Source of the DNA: CBDCGS01 sp965216915
GTDB lineage: Bacteria > Pseudomonadota > Alphaproteobacteria > UBA828
Length of the DNA: 64,000 nt
Assembly: GCA_965216915.1 (NCBI GenBank)
Contig: CBDCGS010000009.1
Span: forward strand, 124,001 to 188,000
Direction: 5' to 3'
Below, one piece after another: positions 33,672 to 42,881 of the stretch. The translations under genes were made by a program, and so were the position numbers. The notes below the pieces were generated by a model. That model had not been told where the DNA came from. It did no database searches and worked only from the letters and a program-made list of their open reading frames with translations. How positions within the stretch are numbered: the first letter of the stretch is position 1; the number at the start of each line of letters is the position of its first letter.

Positions 33672-34952
33672 ATGAGCGCCACCAAAATGAGCCAAGGCGA
33701 GAACACGCTGTCACACGATGCCCATCGCGTCCTGCCGGCGGGCGGCTTCGGCAATCTCGGCTTCGAGGCGGTCATCCGCGAAGGGCGCGGCAGCCGCGTG
33801 TGGGACGCCGACGGCAACGAATATATCGACTACCTGATGGGCTCGGGCCCGATGATCCTCGGTCACGCGCACCCCGAGGTGACCGAGGCCGTGATGGCGC
33901 AGGTGCCCCGTGGCACGACGTTCTTTGCCGACAACGAGCCCGCGATCGCGCTCGCCGCCGAGATCGTCGATGCCGTCGCCTGTGCCGACAAGGTGCGTTT
34001 CGTGAGCACCGGATCGGAGGCGACGTTCTACGCCATGCGCGTCGCCCGCGCCTATCGGGGGCGCGACAAGATCCTCAAGTTCGAAGGCGGCTTCCACGGC
34101 ATGAGCGATTATGCACTCATGAGCATGGCGCCCGCGCAGCCGGGCAATTTCCCGCAGGCCACTCCCGATGCGGCGGGCATTCCCGAGTCGCTCCGCGATG
34201 AGATGCTGATCGCGCCGTTCAACGATGCGGAGACCGTGAAGAGCCTCATCAAGGAACACCACGACGAACTCGGGGGCGTGATCGTCGAGCCGTTTCAGCG
34301 GCTCATCCCGCCGGCCCCGGGCTTCCTGCAGGCGCTGCGCGACGTCACGGCCGACTACGACGTGCCGCTCATCTTCGATGAGGTGGTCACGGGCTTTCGC
34401 TTCGCCTATGGCGGCGCCCAGGCCTATTACGGTGTCACGCCCGACCTCTGCGCGCTCGGCAAGACCATCGGCGGCGGCTTCCCCTTGGCCGCGATCGCCG
34501 GCTCCGACGCGATCATGGCGCACTTCGACAAGAGGGCCGCGCCGGAGGGTCGCTTCGTGCCCATGATCGGCACGCTGAGCGGCAACCCGGTCGCCGCCGT
34601 CGCCGGCCTCGCGACACTCGCGGTGCTCAAGCGTCCGGGCGCCTACGACCAGCTCTTCGAGACCGGTCGTGCAATCAAAGAGGGTTTGGCCGCGATCCTG
34701 CGCGGCGCCGGCATCACCGCCGTCGTGTCGGGCGACGACCCGCTTTTCGACGTCATCTTCGGCGTCGAGGCAGCACACGACTACCGCAGCGCCGCGAAAG
34801 GCGACGCCGCCACGCTCACACGCTTCAACGCGCTCTTGCGCGAGCGCGGCGTCTTCAAGGGCGATTCGAAATTCTACGTGTCGCTTGCCCACACCGACGC
34901 CGATGTGGGCGAAACGCTGGAGGCATGCGAGTCCGCGGTCGGGGCGTTATAG
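33672..34952 (+). CDS. PLP-dependent class III aminotransferase, HemL-like
   Basis: A 426-residue PLP enzyme of the glutamate-1-semialdehyde aminomutase / omega-transaminase group. Seen: IDYLMGSGPMILGHAHPEV at the N-terminus, FVSTGSEATFYAMRVARA and KFEGGFHGMSD for cofactor and substrate, LIFDEVVTGFRFAYGG with the PLP-ring Asp, and DLCALGKTIGGGFPLAAIAG carrying the Schiff-base lysine. The C-terminus ends with FKGDSKFYVSLAHTDADV, the usual HemL tail. The neighbourhood has no porphyrin genes, so transamination or aminomutation of another substrate is equally possible. ATG 33672 has GGGAG upstream. Confidence 0.92.
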   Translation: MSATKMSQGENTLSHDAHRVLPAGGFGNLGFEAVIREGRGSRVWDADGNEYIDYLMGSGPMILGHAHPEVTEAVMAQVPRGTTFFADNEPAIALAAEIVDAVACADKVRFVSTGSEATFYAMRVARAYRGRDKILKFEGGFHGMSDYALMSMAPAQPGNFPQATPDAAGIPESLRDEMLIAPFNDAETVKSLIKEHHDELGGVIVEPFQRLIPPAPGFLQALRDVTADYDVPLIFDEVVTGFRFAYGGAQAYYGVTPDLCALGKTIGGGFPLAAIAGSDAIMAHFDKRAAPEGRFVPMIGTLSGNPVAAVAGLATLAVLKRPGAYDQLFETGRAIKEGLAAILRGAGITAVVSGDDPLFDVIFGVEAAHDYRSAAKGDAATLTRFNALLRERGVFKGDSKFYVSLAHTDADVGETLEACESAVGAL

Positions 34953-34988
34953 GGGCGGCCCCGCCTTGGGCGCGGGGTTTCTCGGGCC

Positions 34989-35357
34989 CTATTTCAATTT
35001 GGTCCTGCAGTACTTGCTCGCCTCGTCCTTGAGCGCCTTTCCGGCGGTGAAACGCGGCTGCAGCGTCGCCGGTTTGGCCTTGAAGGTGGTCGGCTCGCCG
35101 GTGAAGGGGTTCGTGCCCTTGCGCGCCTTGGTCGCGGCCTTGTAGCGCATCTTGAGACGACCCATCTGCCCGAGCGGCACACTGCCGGGGGTGCGCTTCC
35201 TGGTGTCCTTGAGCGCGAGCTGGGAGATGACCGGCCACAGGAGATCCATGAACTGGCTCGCGTCCCGACGGCTGAACTCGCAGTCCCATTTTTTACCGAG
35301 CTCCTTGGTCAGGGCTGCGGCATAGGCGTCTGCTAGCTGGGTTTTCGTGACGGTCAT
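34989..35357 (-). CDS. HU/IHF-like DNA-binding protein, divergent and extended
   Basis: A 122-residue small basic protein. Its C-terminal half carries the HU pattern GRLKMRYKAATKARKGTNPFTGEPTTF ... PRFTAGKALKDEASK, equivalent to the RKGRNPQTGE arm and the FxxGKxLK end of HU. The N-terminal helix region is longer than usual (HU is about 90 residues) and includes WDCEFSRRDASQFMDLLWPVISQLAL. ATG at 35357 with GGAAAG upstream is chosen over a longer frame. Expected role is nucleoid architecture. It stands alone between convergent and divergent metabolic genes. Confidence 0.85.
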   Translation of the reverse strand: MTVTKTQLADAYAAALTKELGKKWDCEFSRRDASQFMDLLWPVISQLALKDTRKRTPGSVPLGQMGRLKMRYKAATKARKGTNPFTGEPTTFKAKPATLQPRFTAGKALKDEASKYCRTKLK

Positions 35358-35609
35358 GTGCTTTCCTTCGTGCTTGGCTTCGAGAGAGATCACTCAACAA
35401 GTCCGGACGATGCTGGGCACGTCCGGTTCCGCGTCCATACGCACCCGATGGTTAACAGAACGTAAACTCATCGCGGTGCGGCAACCACGCGACGCCCTTC
35501 GCCGTGCGGTTTGAGCGGTGATTCAGCCACAAAGAAAGGCGACTCGCGACGGCGCCAATCGATATCGCAAGGTTGCGTGAAGCGCCAGACGATTTCGACG
35601 CGGCGCCCC

Positions 35610-36512
35610 CTAGCCCGCGTTTTCGATCCAATGACGCGCGATCTGCTCGCGGGTGGCGAACCAGACGCCTTCATGGCCCTTCGCGTAGTCGATGAAGCGG
35701 CGGAGTGCGCCGATGCGGCCGGGGCGGCCGATCATGCGGGCGTGAAGGCCGACCGACATCATCTTCGGATGCGTCGCCGCCTCGGCGTAGAGCGTGTCGA
35801 AGCTGTCGCGCATGTACTGGAAGAAATGCTCCGCGGTGATGAAGCCGGGCGACGTCCAGAAGCGGAAATCGTTGATGTCGCCGGCATAGGGCACCACGAG
35901 GTGGCGCGTCCCGTTGACCTCGACGAAATAGGGCACGTCGTCGTTGTAGGCATCCGAATCGTAGAGAAAGCCGCCCTCCTCGACGACCAGTTCTCGGGTG
36001 TGCACGCTTGGGCCAAAGCGGCAATACCAGCCGACCGGGCGCGTGCCCGTGGTGCGCTTGAAGGACTCAACCGCGCGCCTGATGCGCTCACGCTCCTCCT
36101 CGCGCGAATAGCGGAACACCTCCTCCCAGCGGTAGCCGTGGCTGCACACCTCGTGGCCGCCGTCGACCACGGCGCGGGCGACCGCCGGGTTCTGCTCGAA
36201 GGCGACGGCGCAGGCGTAGAAGGTGGAGGGCACGCCGGTCTCCTCCAGGGTCCGCAAGACGCGCCAGACGCCGGCGCGCGAACCATATTCGTACATCGAT
36301 TCCATCGCGAGGTTGCGGATCTCGGGCGCCACCGCGTAGGCGCCGAACTCGGTCACCGCCTCTTGGTCGGTGTCGCCCATCGCGTGGCAATATTCCGAGC
36401 CTTCCTCGTAGTTGACCACGACGGAGACCGCGAGCCGCGCGCCGCCGGGCCAGGCGATCGTGGGTGGCTGGGCGCCGTGGCCCACGAGGTCTCGTTCAAC
36501 CGTGCCTGCCAT
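35610..36512 (-). CDS. polysaccharide deacetylase-family amidohydrolase, PuuE/allantoinase-like
   Basis: A 300-residue NodB-fold protein with the PuuE layout: LAVSVVVNYEEGSE at the start, where the usual TFDDGP motif is replaced, EYGSRAGVWRVLRTLEETGVPSTFYACAVA, the histidine pair in CSHGYRWEEV, and the conserved C-terminal LHARMIGRPGRIGALRRFIDY. This subfamily holds metal-independent or atypical allantoinases and peptidoglycan-unrelated amidases. ATG 36512 follows GGGGAGG at ideal spacing. The substrate is probably a small ureide or amide; no other purine genes are present. Confidence 0.88.
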   Translation of the reverse strand: MAGTVERDLVGHGAQPPTIAWPGGARLAVSVVVNYEEGSEYCHAMGDTDQEAVTEFGAYAVAPEIRNLAMESMYEYGSRAGVWRVLRTLEETGVPSTFYACAVAFEQNPAVARAVVDGGHEVCSHGYRWEEVFRYSREEERERIRRAVESFKRTTGTRPVGWYCRFGPSVHTRELVVEEGGFLYDSDAYNDDVPYFVEVNGTRHLVVPYAGDINDFRFWTSPGFITAEHFFQYMRDSFDTLYAEAATHPKMMSVGLHARMIGRPGRIGALRRFIDYAKGHEGVWFATREQIARHWIENAG

Positions 36513-36591
36513 TGATTTGCCTCCCCGCGTCAGGCCGGCGGAAGACGCTGCCGGCGCGCCATTATAGGATGGCGCAAGAGACGGGACGACG

Positions 36592-37422
36592 ATGGCAAAC
36601 GCTTTGCCCGAGCTGCCGGTTGCCGAGGCGACCGGCATTGAGAAGGCGATCTTCGCGGAGATCGTCGCGACCAACCGCGTGCCGATGGTCGCGCTGATCT
36701 ACCGGCATCTCGGCGCCCTGCCGGGGACGCTCGCTTGGGCGTGGTCCGCGCTCGGCCCGGCGATGCGCGACGGGACGGTCGCCGCAGCCGCGGATACGCT
36801 GGCCGAGGGGCCGACCGCATTGCCGGCGCTCGCATTGCCGGCGGCGGCCGCACTCGATCTCCGCCCGATCGACGTCGCGGCAATCCGCTATGTCGCCGCT
36901 GCGTTCAACACCGCCAATCCGCAAAACCTCATCGCGGCACGCACCCTGCGGCGCCTGCTGGAAGCGCCCGAGGCCGCGCGCGCGGGCGCGCCCGAGGCGG
37001 TGACGGGCGGGATCACGATCGCGGCGCGCTATCCGGCGCTGCCGCCGATGGTCGCCTACGCCGACATGCCGGATGCGCTGCAGGCGCGCCTGCGGCCGTT
37101 GCTTGGCGCGACGCCCGCGATCGTGCCGAGCCTCTATCGCCATCTCGCCCATTGGCCGGCGTTTCTCGCCGCCGCCGCCGAGGCGATCGCGCCGGTGCTC
37201 GCCGACGGGGCGTTCGCGGCCGCCGTCGAGGATTTGAGCCGCCGCGCGGACGGGCCGGTCGCCGCGCTCGAAGCGCGCGCACGTGAGACGGATTTCGCGG
37301 CCGGCCGGCCGGCGCCGCCCGACGCGATGAGGCTGCGCGAGACGCTCGACGATTTCGCGCGGGTGATCCCCGAGATGATCGTGATCGGCGGGCTGATCGC
37401 GCGCGGCTTTGACGAGCGCTAG
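36592..37422 (+). CDS. DehI-like (group I 2-haloacid dehalogenase family) all-helical protein
   Basis: A 276-residue soluble helical protein that reads as two similar halves: IFAEIVATNRVPMVALIYRHLGALPGTLAWAWSALGPAMRDG near residue 25 and LRPLLGATPAIVPSLYRHLAHWPAFLAAAAEAIAPVLADG near 165. This internal duplication and the (V/I)P-x-x-x-L-Y-R-H-L pattern are typical of DehI proteins, which hydrolyse halogenated carboxylates. Catalytic assignment cannot be made by eye, so the call is to the fold family. It lies between a deacetylase on the opposite strand and a hydratase that converges with a one-base gap. Confidence 0.6.
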   Translation: MANALPELPVAEATGIEKAIFAEIVATNRVPMVALIYRHLGALPGTLAWAWSALGPAMRDGTVAAAADTLAEGPTALPALALPAAAALDLRPIDVAAIRYVAAAFNTANPQNLIAARTLRRLLEAPEAARAGAPEAVTGGITIAARYPALPPMVAYADMPDALQARLRPLLGATPAIVPSLYRHLAHWPAFLAAAAEAIAPVLADGAFAAAVEDLSRRADGPVAALEARARETDFAAGRPAPPDAMRLRETLDDFARVIPEMIVIGGLIARGFDER

Positions 37423-37423
37423 T

Positions 37424-38218
37424 CTAAGACTCGAACACGACCGATGCTTCGCCGAGGCCCTCGATCGCGACGCGCACGTGGTCGCCGGGTCCGACCCAAT
37501 GGGTCTCGACAACGCTGCCGGTGAGCACGATTGCGCCGGCCTCGAGCGCGATGCCGCGTTCGGCGAGGCTCGAGGCGAGCCAGGCGAGCGCCCGAAACGG
37601 GTGGCCCATGACGTCCGCAGCGGTGCCGCGGCCGACCTCGGTGCCGTTGATCGTCATCCTGCCCGCAAGCGCCGGGATATCCGGCGCGCGCCAATCGGTG
37701 CGCGCCTCACCGATGACCGACGCCGCGTTGAAGAAGTCGTCGGCGACGAGTGTCGGCGTGTCGAGCGCGCGATAGTCGACGTAGCGGTCGTCGACGATCT
37801 CGATCGCGGCCATGCACCCTTCGACGGCGCGCGCGATCGCCGCGTCGTCGAACGGCGCGTCCGCCGGTGCGAGTGTCGTGCCGATGCGCACCGCGATCTC
37901 GCACTCCACGCCCGGGCGCACGAACGCCGCATGCGGCAGGTGCGCCTCGCCGGTGTGCTGCTGGCCCGCGTGCAGCACGCCGGCGCAAGGATGGGGGATC
38001 TCGAGATAGGCCTGCATCACCGGCGTCGTGCAGCCGATCTTGTAGCCGCAGACCGCGCCGAGCGGCGCGGCGAGGCGGTCCGCGAGCGCCGCTTGGATGT
38101 GGTAGGCGCCGGCGAGGTCGGGCGGGCGGCAGCGCGGCGGGAGCGCGTCGATGCGCGTTCGCTCGAGCCGGGCGCGCGCGAAGGTCGTGCTGGCTTCGCT
38201 GATCGCATCGGGTGTCAT
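37424..38218 (-). CDS. 2-keto-4-pentenoate hydratase-type (FAH superfamily) enzyme
   Basis: A 264-residue member of the MhpD/fumarylacetoacetase group. Recognised segments are GYKIGCTTPVMQAYLEIPHP, VRPGVECEIAVRIGTTL with the metal glutamates, AIEIVDDRYVDYRAL with a third acidic metal ligand, and the C-terminal GSVVETHWVGPGDHVRVAIEGLG. It hydrates 2-hydroxypenta-2,4-dienoate-type intermediates or decarboxylates related compounds in aromatic meta-cleavage. No ring-cleavage dioxygenase is adjacent, so the pathway is unknown. Stops of this gene and the DehI-like gene are one base apart, tail to tail. Confidence 0.92.
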   Translation of the reverse strand: MTPDAISEASTTFARARLERTRIDALPPRCRPPDLAGAYHIQAALADRLAAPLGAVCGYKIGCTTPVMQAYLEIPHPCAGVLHAGQQHTGEAHLPHAAFVRPGVECEIAVRIGTTLAPADAPFDDAAIARAVEGCMAAIEIVDDRYVDYRALDTPTLVADDFFNAASVIGEARTDWRAPDIPALAGRMTINGTEVGRGTAADVMGHPFRALAWLASSLAERGIALEAGAIVLTGSVVETHWVGPGDHVRVAIEGLGEASVVFES

Positions 38219-38261
38219 GCCGGCCTCGCGTGGATCATGCCGGCGCGGATGATACCCGCGG

Positions 38262-40358
38262 CTAGGGCTTGAAGTCGACGAGCGCCGTCCGCACCGTGCC
38301 GATCAGGCTCGCCCAGTCACCGGGTTCCGGCTGCCGAAAGACCCGCATGGTCGGATACCAGATGCTGTCTCTCCGATTGCGCATGTAGCGCCAATCGCCG
38401 CCATAGGAGAGCATCGTCCAGACCGGCTTGCCGAGCGCACCGGCAAGATGGGCGACGGCGGTGTCGATCGTGATCACGAGGTCGAGATCGGCGATCACGG
38501 CCGCCGTGTCGGCGAAGTCATCGATGCGCGCGGAGAGATCGATAACCCGCTCGCCGAGGCCCGCCGCGGCCAGGTCGCCCGCATTCGGGCCGATCTGAAG
38601 ATTGTAGAACGCGACGTCGGGCACCTCGAGCAGGCGCGCGAGGGCGCCCGGCGGGCAGGAGCGGCGGCGGTTGATCCGGTTCGCCATGCCCCCGGCCCAT
38701 GCGAGGCCGACCTTGAGGCGTGCATCGGCGGGCGCCTCGAGCGGCGCGGCATCGGCCGGCGCGCTCAGATAGGGGGCATCCGCGGGCACCATGTCGAGGG
38801 TCGTGCCGAGGATCGCGGGCAGGCTCGCGATGGGCGCGTGCGTATCAAAGGGCGGCACGGGATCGTCGAAGCTCACCACGGTCTCGATCTCGGGCATGGA
38901 TTGGAGGAGGCGTTTCAGCGGGGGCTGGCAGGCGACCAGCACGCGGCCGCCTTGCTTCACCACGCGCGGGACGAAGCGGATGAACTGGATGGTGTCGCCA
39001 TAGCCCTGCTCGGCGTGCAGCAAGATCGTCTTGCCGGCGAGCCGGTCGCCATTCCACATCGGCGCGCTGAAGCGGCTCGTCGCGTCCGAGCCGAGCGAGA
39101 GCCGCGCTTCGTAGGCGGCGAAGCCCTCGGCGTAGGCGCCCCTGGTCAGGAGCGCGAGCGCCTGATTGTAGCGCGCCGGCGCGTGATCGGGATTGATCGC
39201 AAGCGCGGCCTCCGCCGCGGCGAGCGCTTCATCCGCGCGGCCGAGCGCATCGAGACAGGCGGCGAGCGTGGTCTTCCCCTCGAGCGAGTCCGGCGTGATC
39301 TGGAGCGCGCGCTGCGTGGCGGTCAGGGCCTCTGTCGGCTGGCCGAGCACGAGCAAGCTCGCGCCGAGATTGAGCCAAGCCGAGGCGAATTCGGGCACGA
39401 GCTCGATCGCGCGCCAAGCATGCTGCGTCGATTCCTCCGGTTCATCGCGTAGAAGCAAGACATGGGCGAGGTTGCTATGGGCCTCGGCGAGGGCCGGATT
39501 GATCGCCAGCGCGCGCCGCAGGGCGGCCTCCGCCTCATCCTGTGCGCCAGTCTCGGTGAGCGCGATGCCAAGGCTGTTGTGAGCCTCCGCGCGATCGGGC
39601 ATGCAGGTCGCGGCATCGCGGAGCCAGACGAGCGCGGCCTCCAGCTCGCCGCTGAGAAGATAGGCCTCGCCGAGGGTCAGGCGCGGCTCGGGAAGGTGCG
39701 GCTCGAGGTCGAGGGCGCGCCGGCCCTCGGATATCGCCGTTTTTAGCTCGCCGCACGCCAGGGAGACCGCGGCAAGCGCGCCATGCGCGACACCGGATGC
39801 CGGGGCCAGCAGGGTGGCTTCGCGCGCATGCCGCTCGGCATCCGCGGGCGCTCCCGTCTCGAGCAGGGCGACGGCGAGGTTGATGTGCGCGTCCGCGAAC
39901 GCGGGGTCGACGCCGAGCGCCTCTCGATAGGCTGCGATCGCCTCGTCGGTGCGGCCGCCGGCGCGGAGCACGTTGGCCAAATTGTAATGGGCGCCCGCAT
40001 AGAGCGGGCGGCTCGCAATTGCCCGGCGCAGGGTCGCCTCGGCCTCGGCGATCCGGCGATCGCCCAGCTGCGCGGTGCCGAGATTGTTGAGGTAGGTCGC
40101 GTTGTCGGGATCGACCGCGAGCGCGCTCTCCAGAAGCTCGATCGCCTCGGCGGTTGCGCCGCGGCGCTGCGCGACGACGCCGAGCATATGGAGCGCCTCG
40201 GGCTGCGCGGGTTCTTGCGCGATCACGCCTTCGAAGGCGCGTGCCGAGGCATCCAGATCGCCGGACTGAAACAACTGAATCCCGCGTTCGATTTCATCGC
40301 GCAGGGTGTCGGACAGGGCGGCGTCCGTCGGGGTTTCGAGGGGTGCGGCTTCAGGCAT
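38262..40358 (-). CDS. TPR protein with C-terminal glycosyltransferase-9-like domain
   Basis: A 698-residue protein. Residues about 25-440 are a series of 34-residue TPRs (ALHMLGVVAQRRG, TYLNNLGTAQLGDRR, AHYNLANVLRAGG and others). Residues about 470-698 are a GT-B fold of the heptosyltransferase (GT9) type: KTILLHAEQGYGDTIQFIRFVPRV at the start, KVGLAWAGG in the middle and DLVITIDTAVAHLAGALGKPVW near the end. This combination is common in alphaproteobacteria, often near flagellin or surface-polymer genes, and is proposed to glycosylate proteins. Start 40358 was chosen because the preceding frame is not TPR-like and GGAG is upstream. Confidence 0.88.
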   Translation of the reverse strand: MPEAAPLETPTDAALSDTLRDEIERGIQLFQSGDLDASARAFEGVIAQEPAQPEALHMLGVVAQRRGATAEAIELLESALAVDPDNATYLNNLGTAQLGDRRIAEAEATLRRAIASRPLYAGAHYNLANVLRAGGRTDEAIAAYREALGVDPAFADAHINLAVALLETGAPADAERHAREATLLAPASGVAHGALAAVSLACGELKTAISEGRRALDLEPHLPEPRLTLGEAYLLSGELEAALVWLRDAATCMPDRAEAHNSLGIALTETGAQDEAEAALRRALAINPALAEAHSNLAHVLLLRDEPEESTQHAWRAIELVPEFASAWLNLGASLLVLGQPTEALTATQRALQITPDSLEGKTTLAACLDALGRADEALAAAEAALAINPDHAPARYNQALALLTRGAYAEGFAAYEARLSLGSDATSRFSAPMWNGDRLAGKTILLHAEQGYGDTIQFIRFVPRVVKQGGRVLVACQPPLKRLLQSMPEIETVVSFDDPVPPFDTHAPIASLPAILGTTLDMVPADAPYLSAPADAAPLEAPADARLKVGLAWAGGMANRINRRRSCPPGALARLLEVPDVAFYNLQIGPNAGDLAAAGLGERVIDLSARIDDFADTAAVIADLDLVITIDTAVAHLAGALGKPVWTMLSYGGDWRYMRNRRDSIWYPTMRVFRQPEPGDWASLIGTVRTALVDFKP

Positions 40359-40454
40359 GCGGCTCGCTCCAGGGATGTGGGCGTCGCATGCTAGGAGCCA
40401 CCGGCTTACCGCGTGGTTAACAAAGGGCAAATCGCGCCGGCGCGCGGCCGCGGC

Positions 40455-41648
40455 TCAAGCGGCGTTGACGCGATGGGCCGCGCTCTCGTTGCGATGCTTC
40501 TTGAGGTAGGCCATGAAGGGCGTGCCGGCGGTCCCGACCTCGGTGGGGTTGGCGCTGTCGGTCTCGGCCTGGGCATGGATATAGCGCGCGGCGAACTCCA
40601 GGTGGACGGTGCGGAACGCGTCGAGCCCGTCGATGCAATGGTTGTAGGCGTCACCGAGGGCGCCGTCGTCCGGTGCCGCCTCCTCGACGAAGCTGCGCAC
40701 CGGGTCGGCGGTCTCGACGGCGCCGATCAGCGCGCGATGCGCGGGCGGCATGTAGGCGCGCATTTCCCGCAGATAGGCGCGCAGGGGATCGTCGGCATGC
40801 GATACCCCGAGCAGCGCGTCGATGACCGGAACGATGGCGCTTTGGGCCCCCGATTCACCGCGGAACCGCTGGGCGGAGCCGCCCAAGGCCTCGACGCCCT
40901 CGTAGATCACCCCATCGGGCAGCGCCGGATGGTTCTTCCAGCCGTGAATATAGGGTCTGACACGGTGATAGTAGACGTAAGGGTCGCATTGCTCCGGCAT
41001 GCGCTTCAGCACCGCGACCATGCCGGCGAGCGCCGCGCCGACCGTGGCGAGGGCTTCGGTGAGCTGCGCGGTGTCTTGACGTGACACGGCAGCGAGCGCC
41101 GACGGGACGGCGGCGAGCAGCGGCGCGGCCTTGGCCTCGATGTCGACATGAACGGCGATGAACCAGTCCTCGTCGGCACCCCCGAGAAAATTCTGCTGGA
41201 TCGCGATATTGCCGAGAGCGACCGGGCCGGTCGGATCGATACGCCGCCAATTGTCCAGCGCATAGGAGGCGTAGGAGAGAACCGGCGGGCGGCCGAGCCG
41301 CGTGGCCACCGCGCACCAGGGCACCGCAAGGCCCGCCGGAATGTGCGTGGCGGGCGGCTCGTCGCCCCAAACATAGGCGTGACCCAAATACGAAAGCACC
41401 ATCATCGCGCGGCGGAGCGCGGCCGGCTCGCGCAGCTGATCGACCGGAAACGCGGGCAGCGGTTCGAGGCGGGCGCGGATGCCGCCGGCCGAGAGCAGTT
41501 TCGGCAGCGTGGCGGCGGTCTCGTCCCAGGCCGCGAAGGCGGCGGGCAAAGACGTCGCCGGGTCGGGCGACGGCAAGAAGCCGTGCTCCGGGCTTACGTC
41601 GAAGGCGGCGAGATCCAGATAGTCTTGATGCTGGGTGGCGGCGGGCAT
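40455..41648 (-). CDS. indoleamine 2,3-dioxygenase-like heme enzyme
   Basis: A 397-residue protein of the IDO family, which opens the indole ring of tryptophan to N-formylkynurenine. The family block RFRGESGAQSAIVPVIDALLG contains the substrate-binding Arg, FRTVHLEFAARYI has the proximal heme His, and GTAGTPFMAYLKKHRNES is the conserved C-terminal loop. Earlier landmarks are LSYLGHAYVWG and SYASYALDNWRRIDP. Length fits bacterial IDOs. IDO is far less common in bacteria than tetrameric TDO; no kynureninase or formamidase is nearby. Heme and tryptophan binding are inferred from family. Confidence 0.9.
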   Translation of the reverse strand: MPAATQHQDYLDLAAFDVSPEHGFLPSPDPATSLPAAFAAWDETAATLPKLLSAGGIRARLEPLPAFPVDQLREPAALRRAMMVLSYLGHAYVWGDEPPATHIPAGLAVPWCAVATRLGRPPVLSYASYALDNWRRIDPTGPVALGNIAIQQNFLGGADEDWFIAVHVDIEAKAAPLLAAVPSALAAVSRQDTAQLTEALATVGAALAGMVAVLKRMPEQCDPYVYYHRVRPYIHGWKNHPALPDGVIYEGVEALGGSAQRFRGESGAQSAIVPVIDALLGVSHADDPLRAYLREMRAYMPPAHRALIGAVETADPVRSFVEEAAPDDGALGDAYNHCIDGLDAFRTVHLEFAARYIHAQAETDSANPTEVGTAGTPFMAYLKKHRNESAAHRVNAA

Positions 41649-41924
41649 GGCTCTCCTCCAGTACGTCCCTGAAGGTCGATGTCCGCCTGCGTGGTTTATT
41701 CGACTGCGCGAGTCTCGCGCGCAATCGGTTGAAGAGTGGTGAACGGACGCGTCGTGGCTCAGTCTGGAACGGCCGTGGCGTCCGGGAAGAGCGCGGCAAA
41801 CCCGGCCTCGGCGGCCTTGGGATCGCGCCGCCGCTCTAGTTAGGGCCTCAAACGCGGCTGCAGGACGCTCCGCCGAGCACTGATGGAGCTGCTGCCACGG
41901 GAGTAGGAGAGCACGGTTGCGCGA

Positions 41925-42881
41925 TCACGCCAGGGGTTCGCGCGCCGCCGCTCTCAAACGCCGATAGGCGATGATGGCCAGACCGAGACCCAGCAGAGCC
42001 AACGAAGAGGGCTCCGGAATCTCAACACCCTTGCTCTCATCGAATGCCAGACCGGTCGTGCTGAAGGGTGCCAACACATCGATCGGTGAGAAAAACACGT
42101 CGGCGGTGTTGTTGGCAGCGAGGTCCGCAAGGGTATCGTAGGTCTGGAAACCGACCTCGGAGCCTCCCGCCGCATCTAGGTCCCGCTCAAACTGGATGAT
42201 GTATTGATTGCCATCGAATGCCAGCCCGGTCGTGCTGAAGGGTGCCAACACATCGATCGGTGAAAAAAACACGTCGGCGGTGTTGTTGGCAGCGAGGTCC
42301 GCAAGGGTATCGTAGGTCTGGAAACCGACCTCGGAGCCTCCCGCCGCATCTAGGTCCCGCTCAAACTGGATGATGTATTGATTGCCATCGAATGCCAGTC
42401 CGGTCGTGCTGAAGGGTGCCAACACATCGATCGGTGAGAAAAACACGTCGGCGGTGTTGTTGGCAGCGAGGTCCGCAAGGGTATCGTAGGTCTGGAAACC
42501 GACCTCGGAGCCTCCCGCCGCATCTAGGTCCCGCTCAAACTGGATGATGTATTGATTGCCATCGAATGCCAGACCGGTCGTGCTGAAGGGTGCCAACACA
42601 TCGATCGGTGAGAAAAACACGTCGGCGGTGTTGTTGGCAGCAAGGTCCGCAAGGGTATCGTAGGTCTGGAAACCGACCTCGGAGCCTCCCGCCGCATCTA
42701 GGTCCCGCTCAAACTGGATGATGAAGTCGGCCTTGGATTGAAGGGGCGATAGCACGCTGACCAACAGAAAACCGGCGCACAGGACTCCCAATCTCCATCC
42801 CGCCCCCGTTTTATGAGCCGAACCGCGAAAGAGCTTCACTCCCGATCGCGCAGTTCGGCCTAGACCCATGTGACTGAGCAT
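41925..42881 (-). CDS. PEP-CTERM sorting-domain protein with four near-identical 58-aa repeats
   Basis: A 318-residue exported protein. Residues about 26-51 are the signal (WRLGVLCAGFLLVSVLSPLQSKA). It then has four copies of a 58-residue domain (IIQFERDLDAAGGSEVGFQT to FSTTGLAFDGNQY), the fourth cut after LAFD and followed by ESKGVEIPEPSSLALLGLGLAIIAYRRLRA, a PEP-CTERM tripartite anchor recognised by exosortase. The repeats are nearly identical in DNA, so they arose recently. No exosortase gene is in the window. The gene lies in a locally AT-richer patch with flanking gaps, suggesting mobility or poor codon adaptation. Such proteins are exported to the surface in biofilm-forming bacteria; function unknown. 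Confidence 0.9.
   Translation of the reverse strand: MLSHMGLGRTARSGVKLFRGSAHKTGAGWRLGVLCAGFLLVSVLSPLQSKADFIIQFERDLDAAGGSEVGFQTYDTLADLAANNTADVFFSPIDVLAPFSTTGLAFDGNQYIIQFERDLDAAGGSEVGFQTYDTLADLAANNTADVFFSPIDVLAPFSTTGLAFDGNQYIIQFERDLDAAGGSEVGFQTYDTLADLAANNTADVFFSPIDVLAPFSTTGLAFDGNQYIIQFERDLDAAGGSEVGFQTYDTLADLAANNTADVFFSPIDVLAPFSTTGLAFDESKGVEIPEPSSLALLGLGLAIIAYRRLRAAAREPLA
42039..42722 (-). repeat. four tandem 174-bp repeats in the PEP-CTERM gene
   Basis: Units are 42549-42722, 42375-42548, 42201-42374 and the incomplete 42039-42200. They differ at only a handful of bases, such as CCAGACC/CCAGCCC/CCAGTCC and GTGAG/GTGAA. Each full unit encodes 58 residues in the same frame. Confidence 0.95.

Noticed and set aside
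42039..42722. CRISPR or IS-derived repeat interpretation of the 174-bp repeats
   Set aside because: Units are tandem and in frame inside an exported protein; no spacers, no terminal inverted repeats, no transposase.
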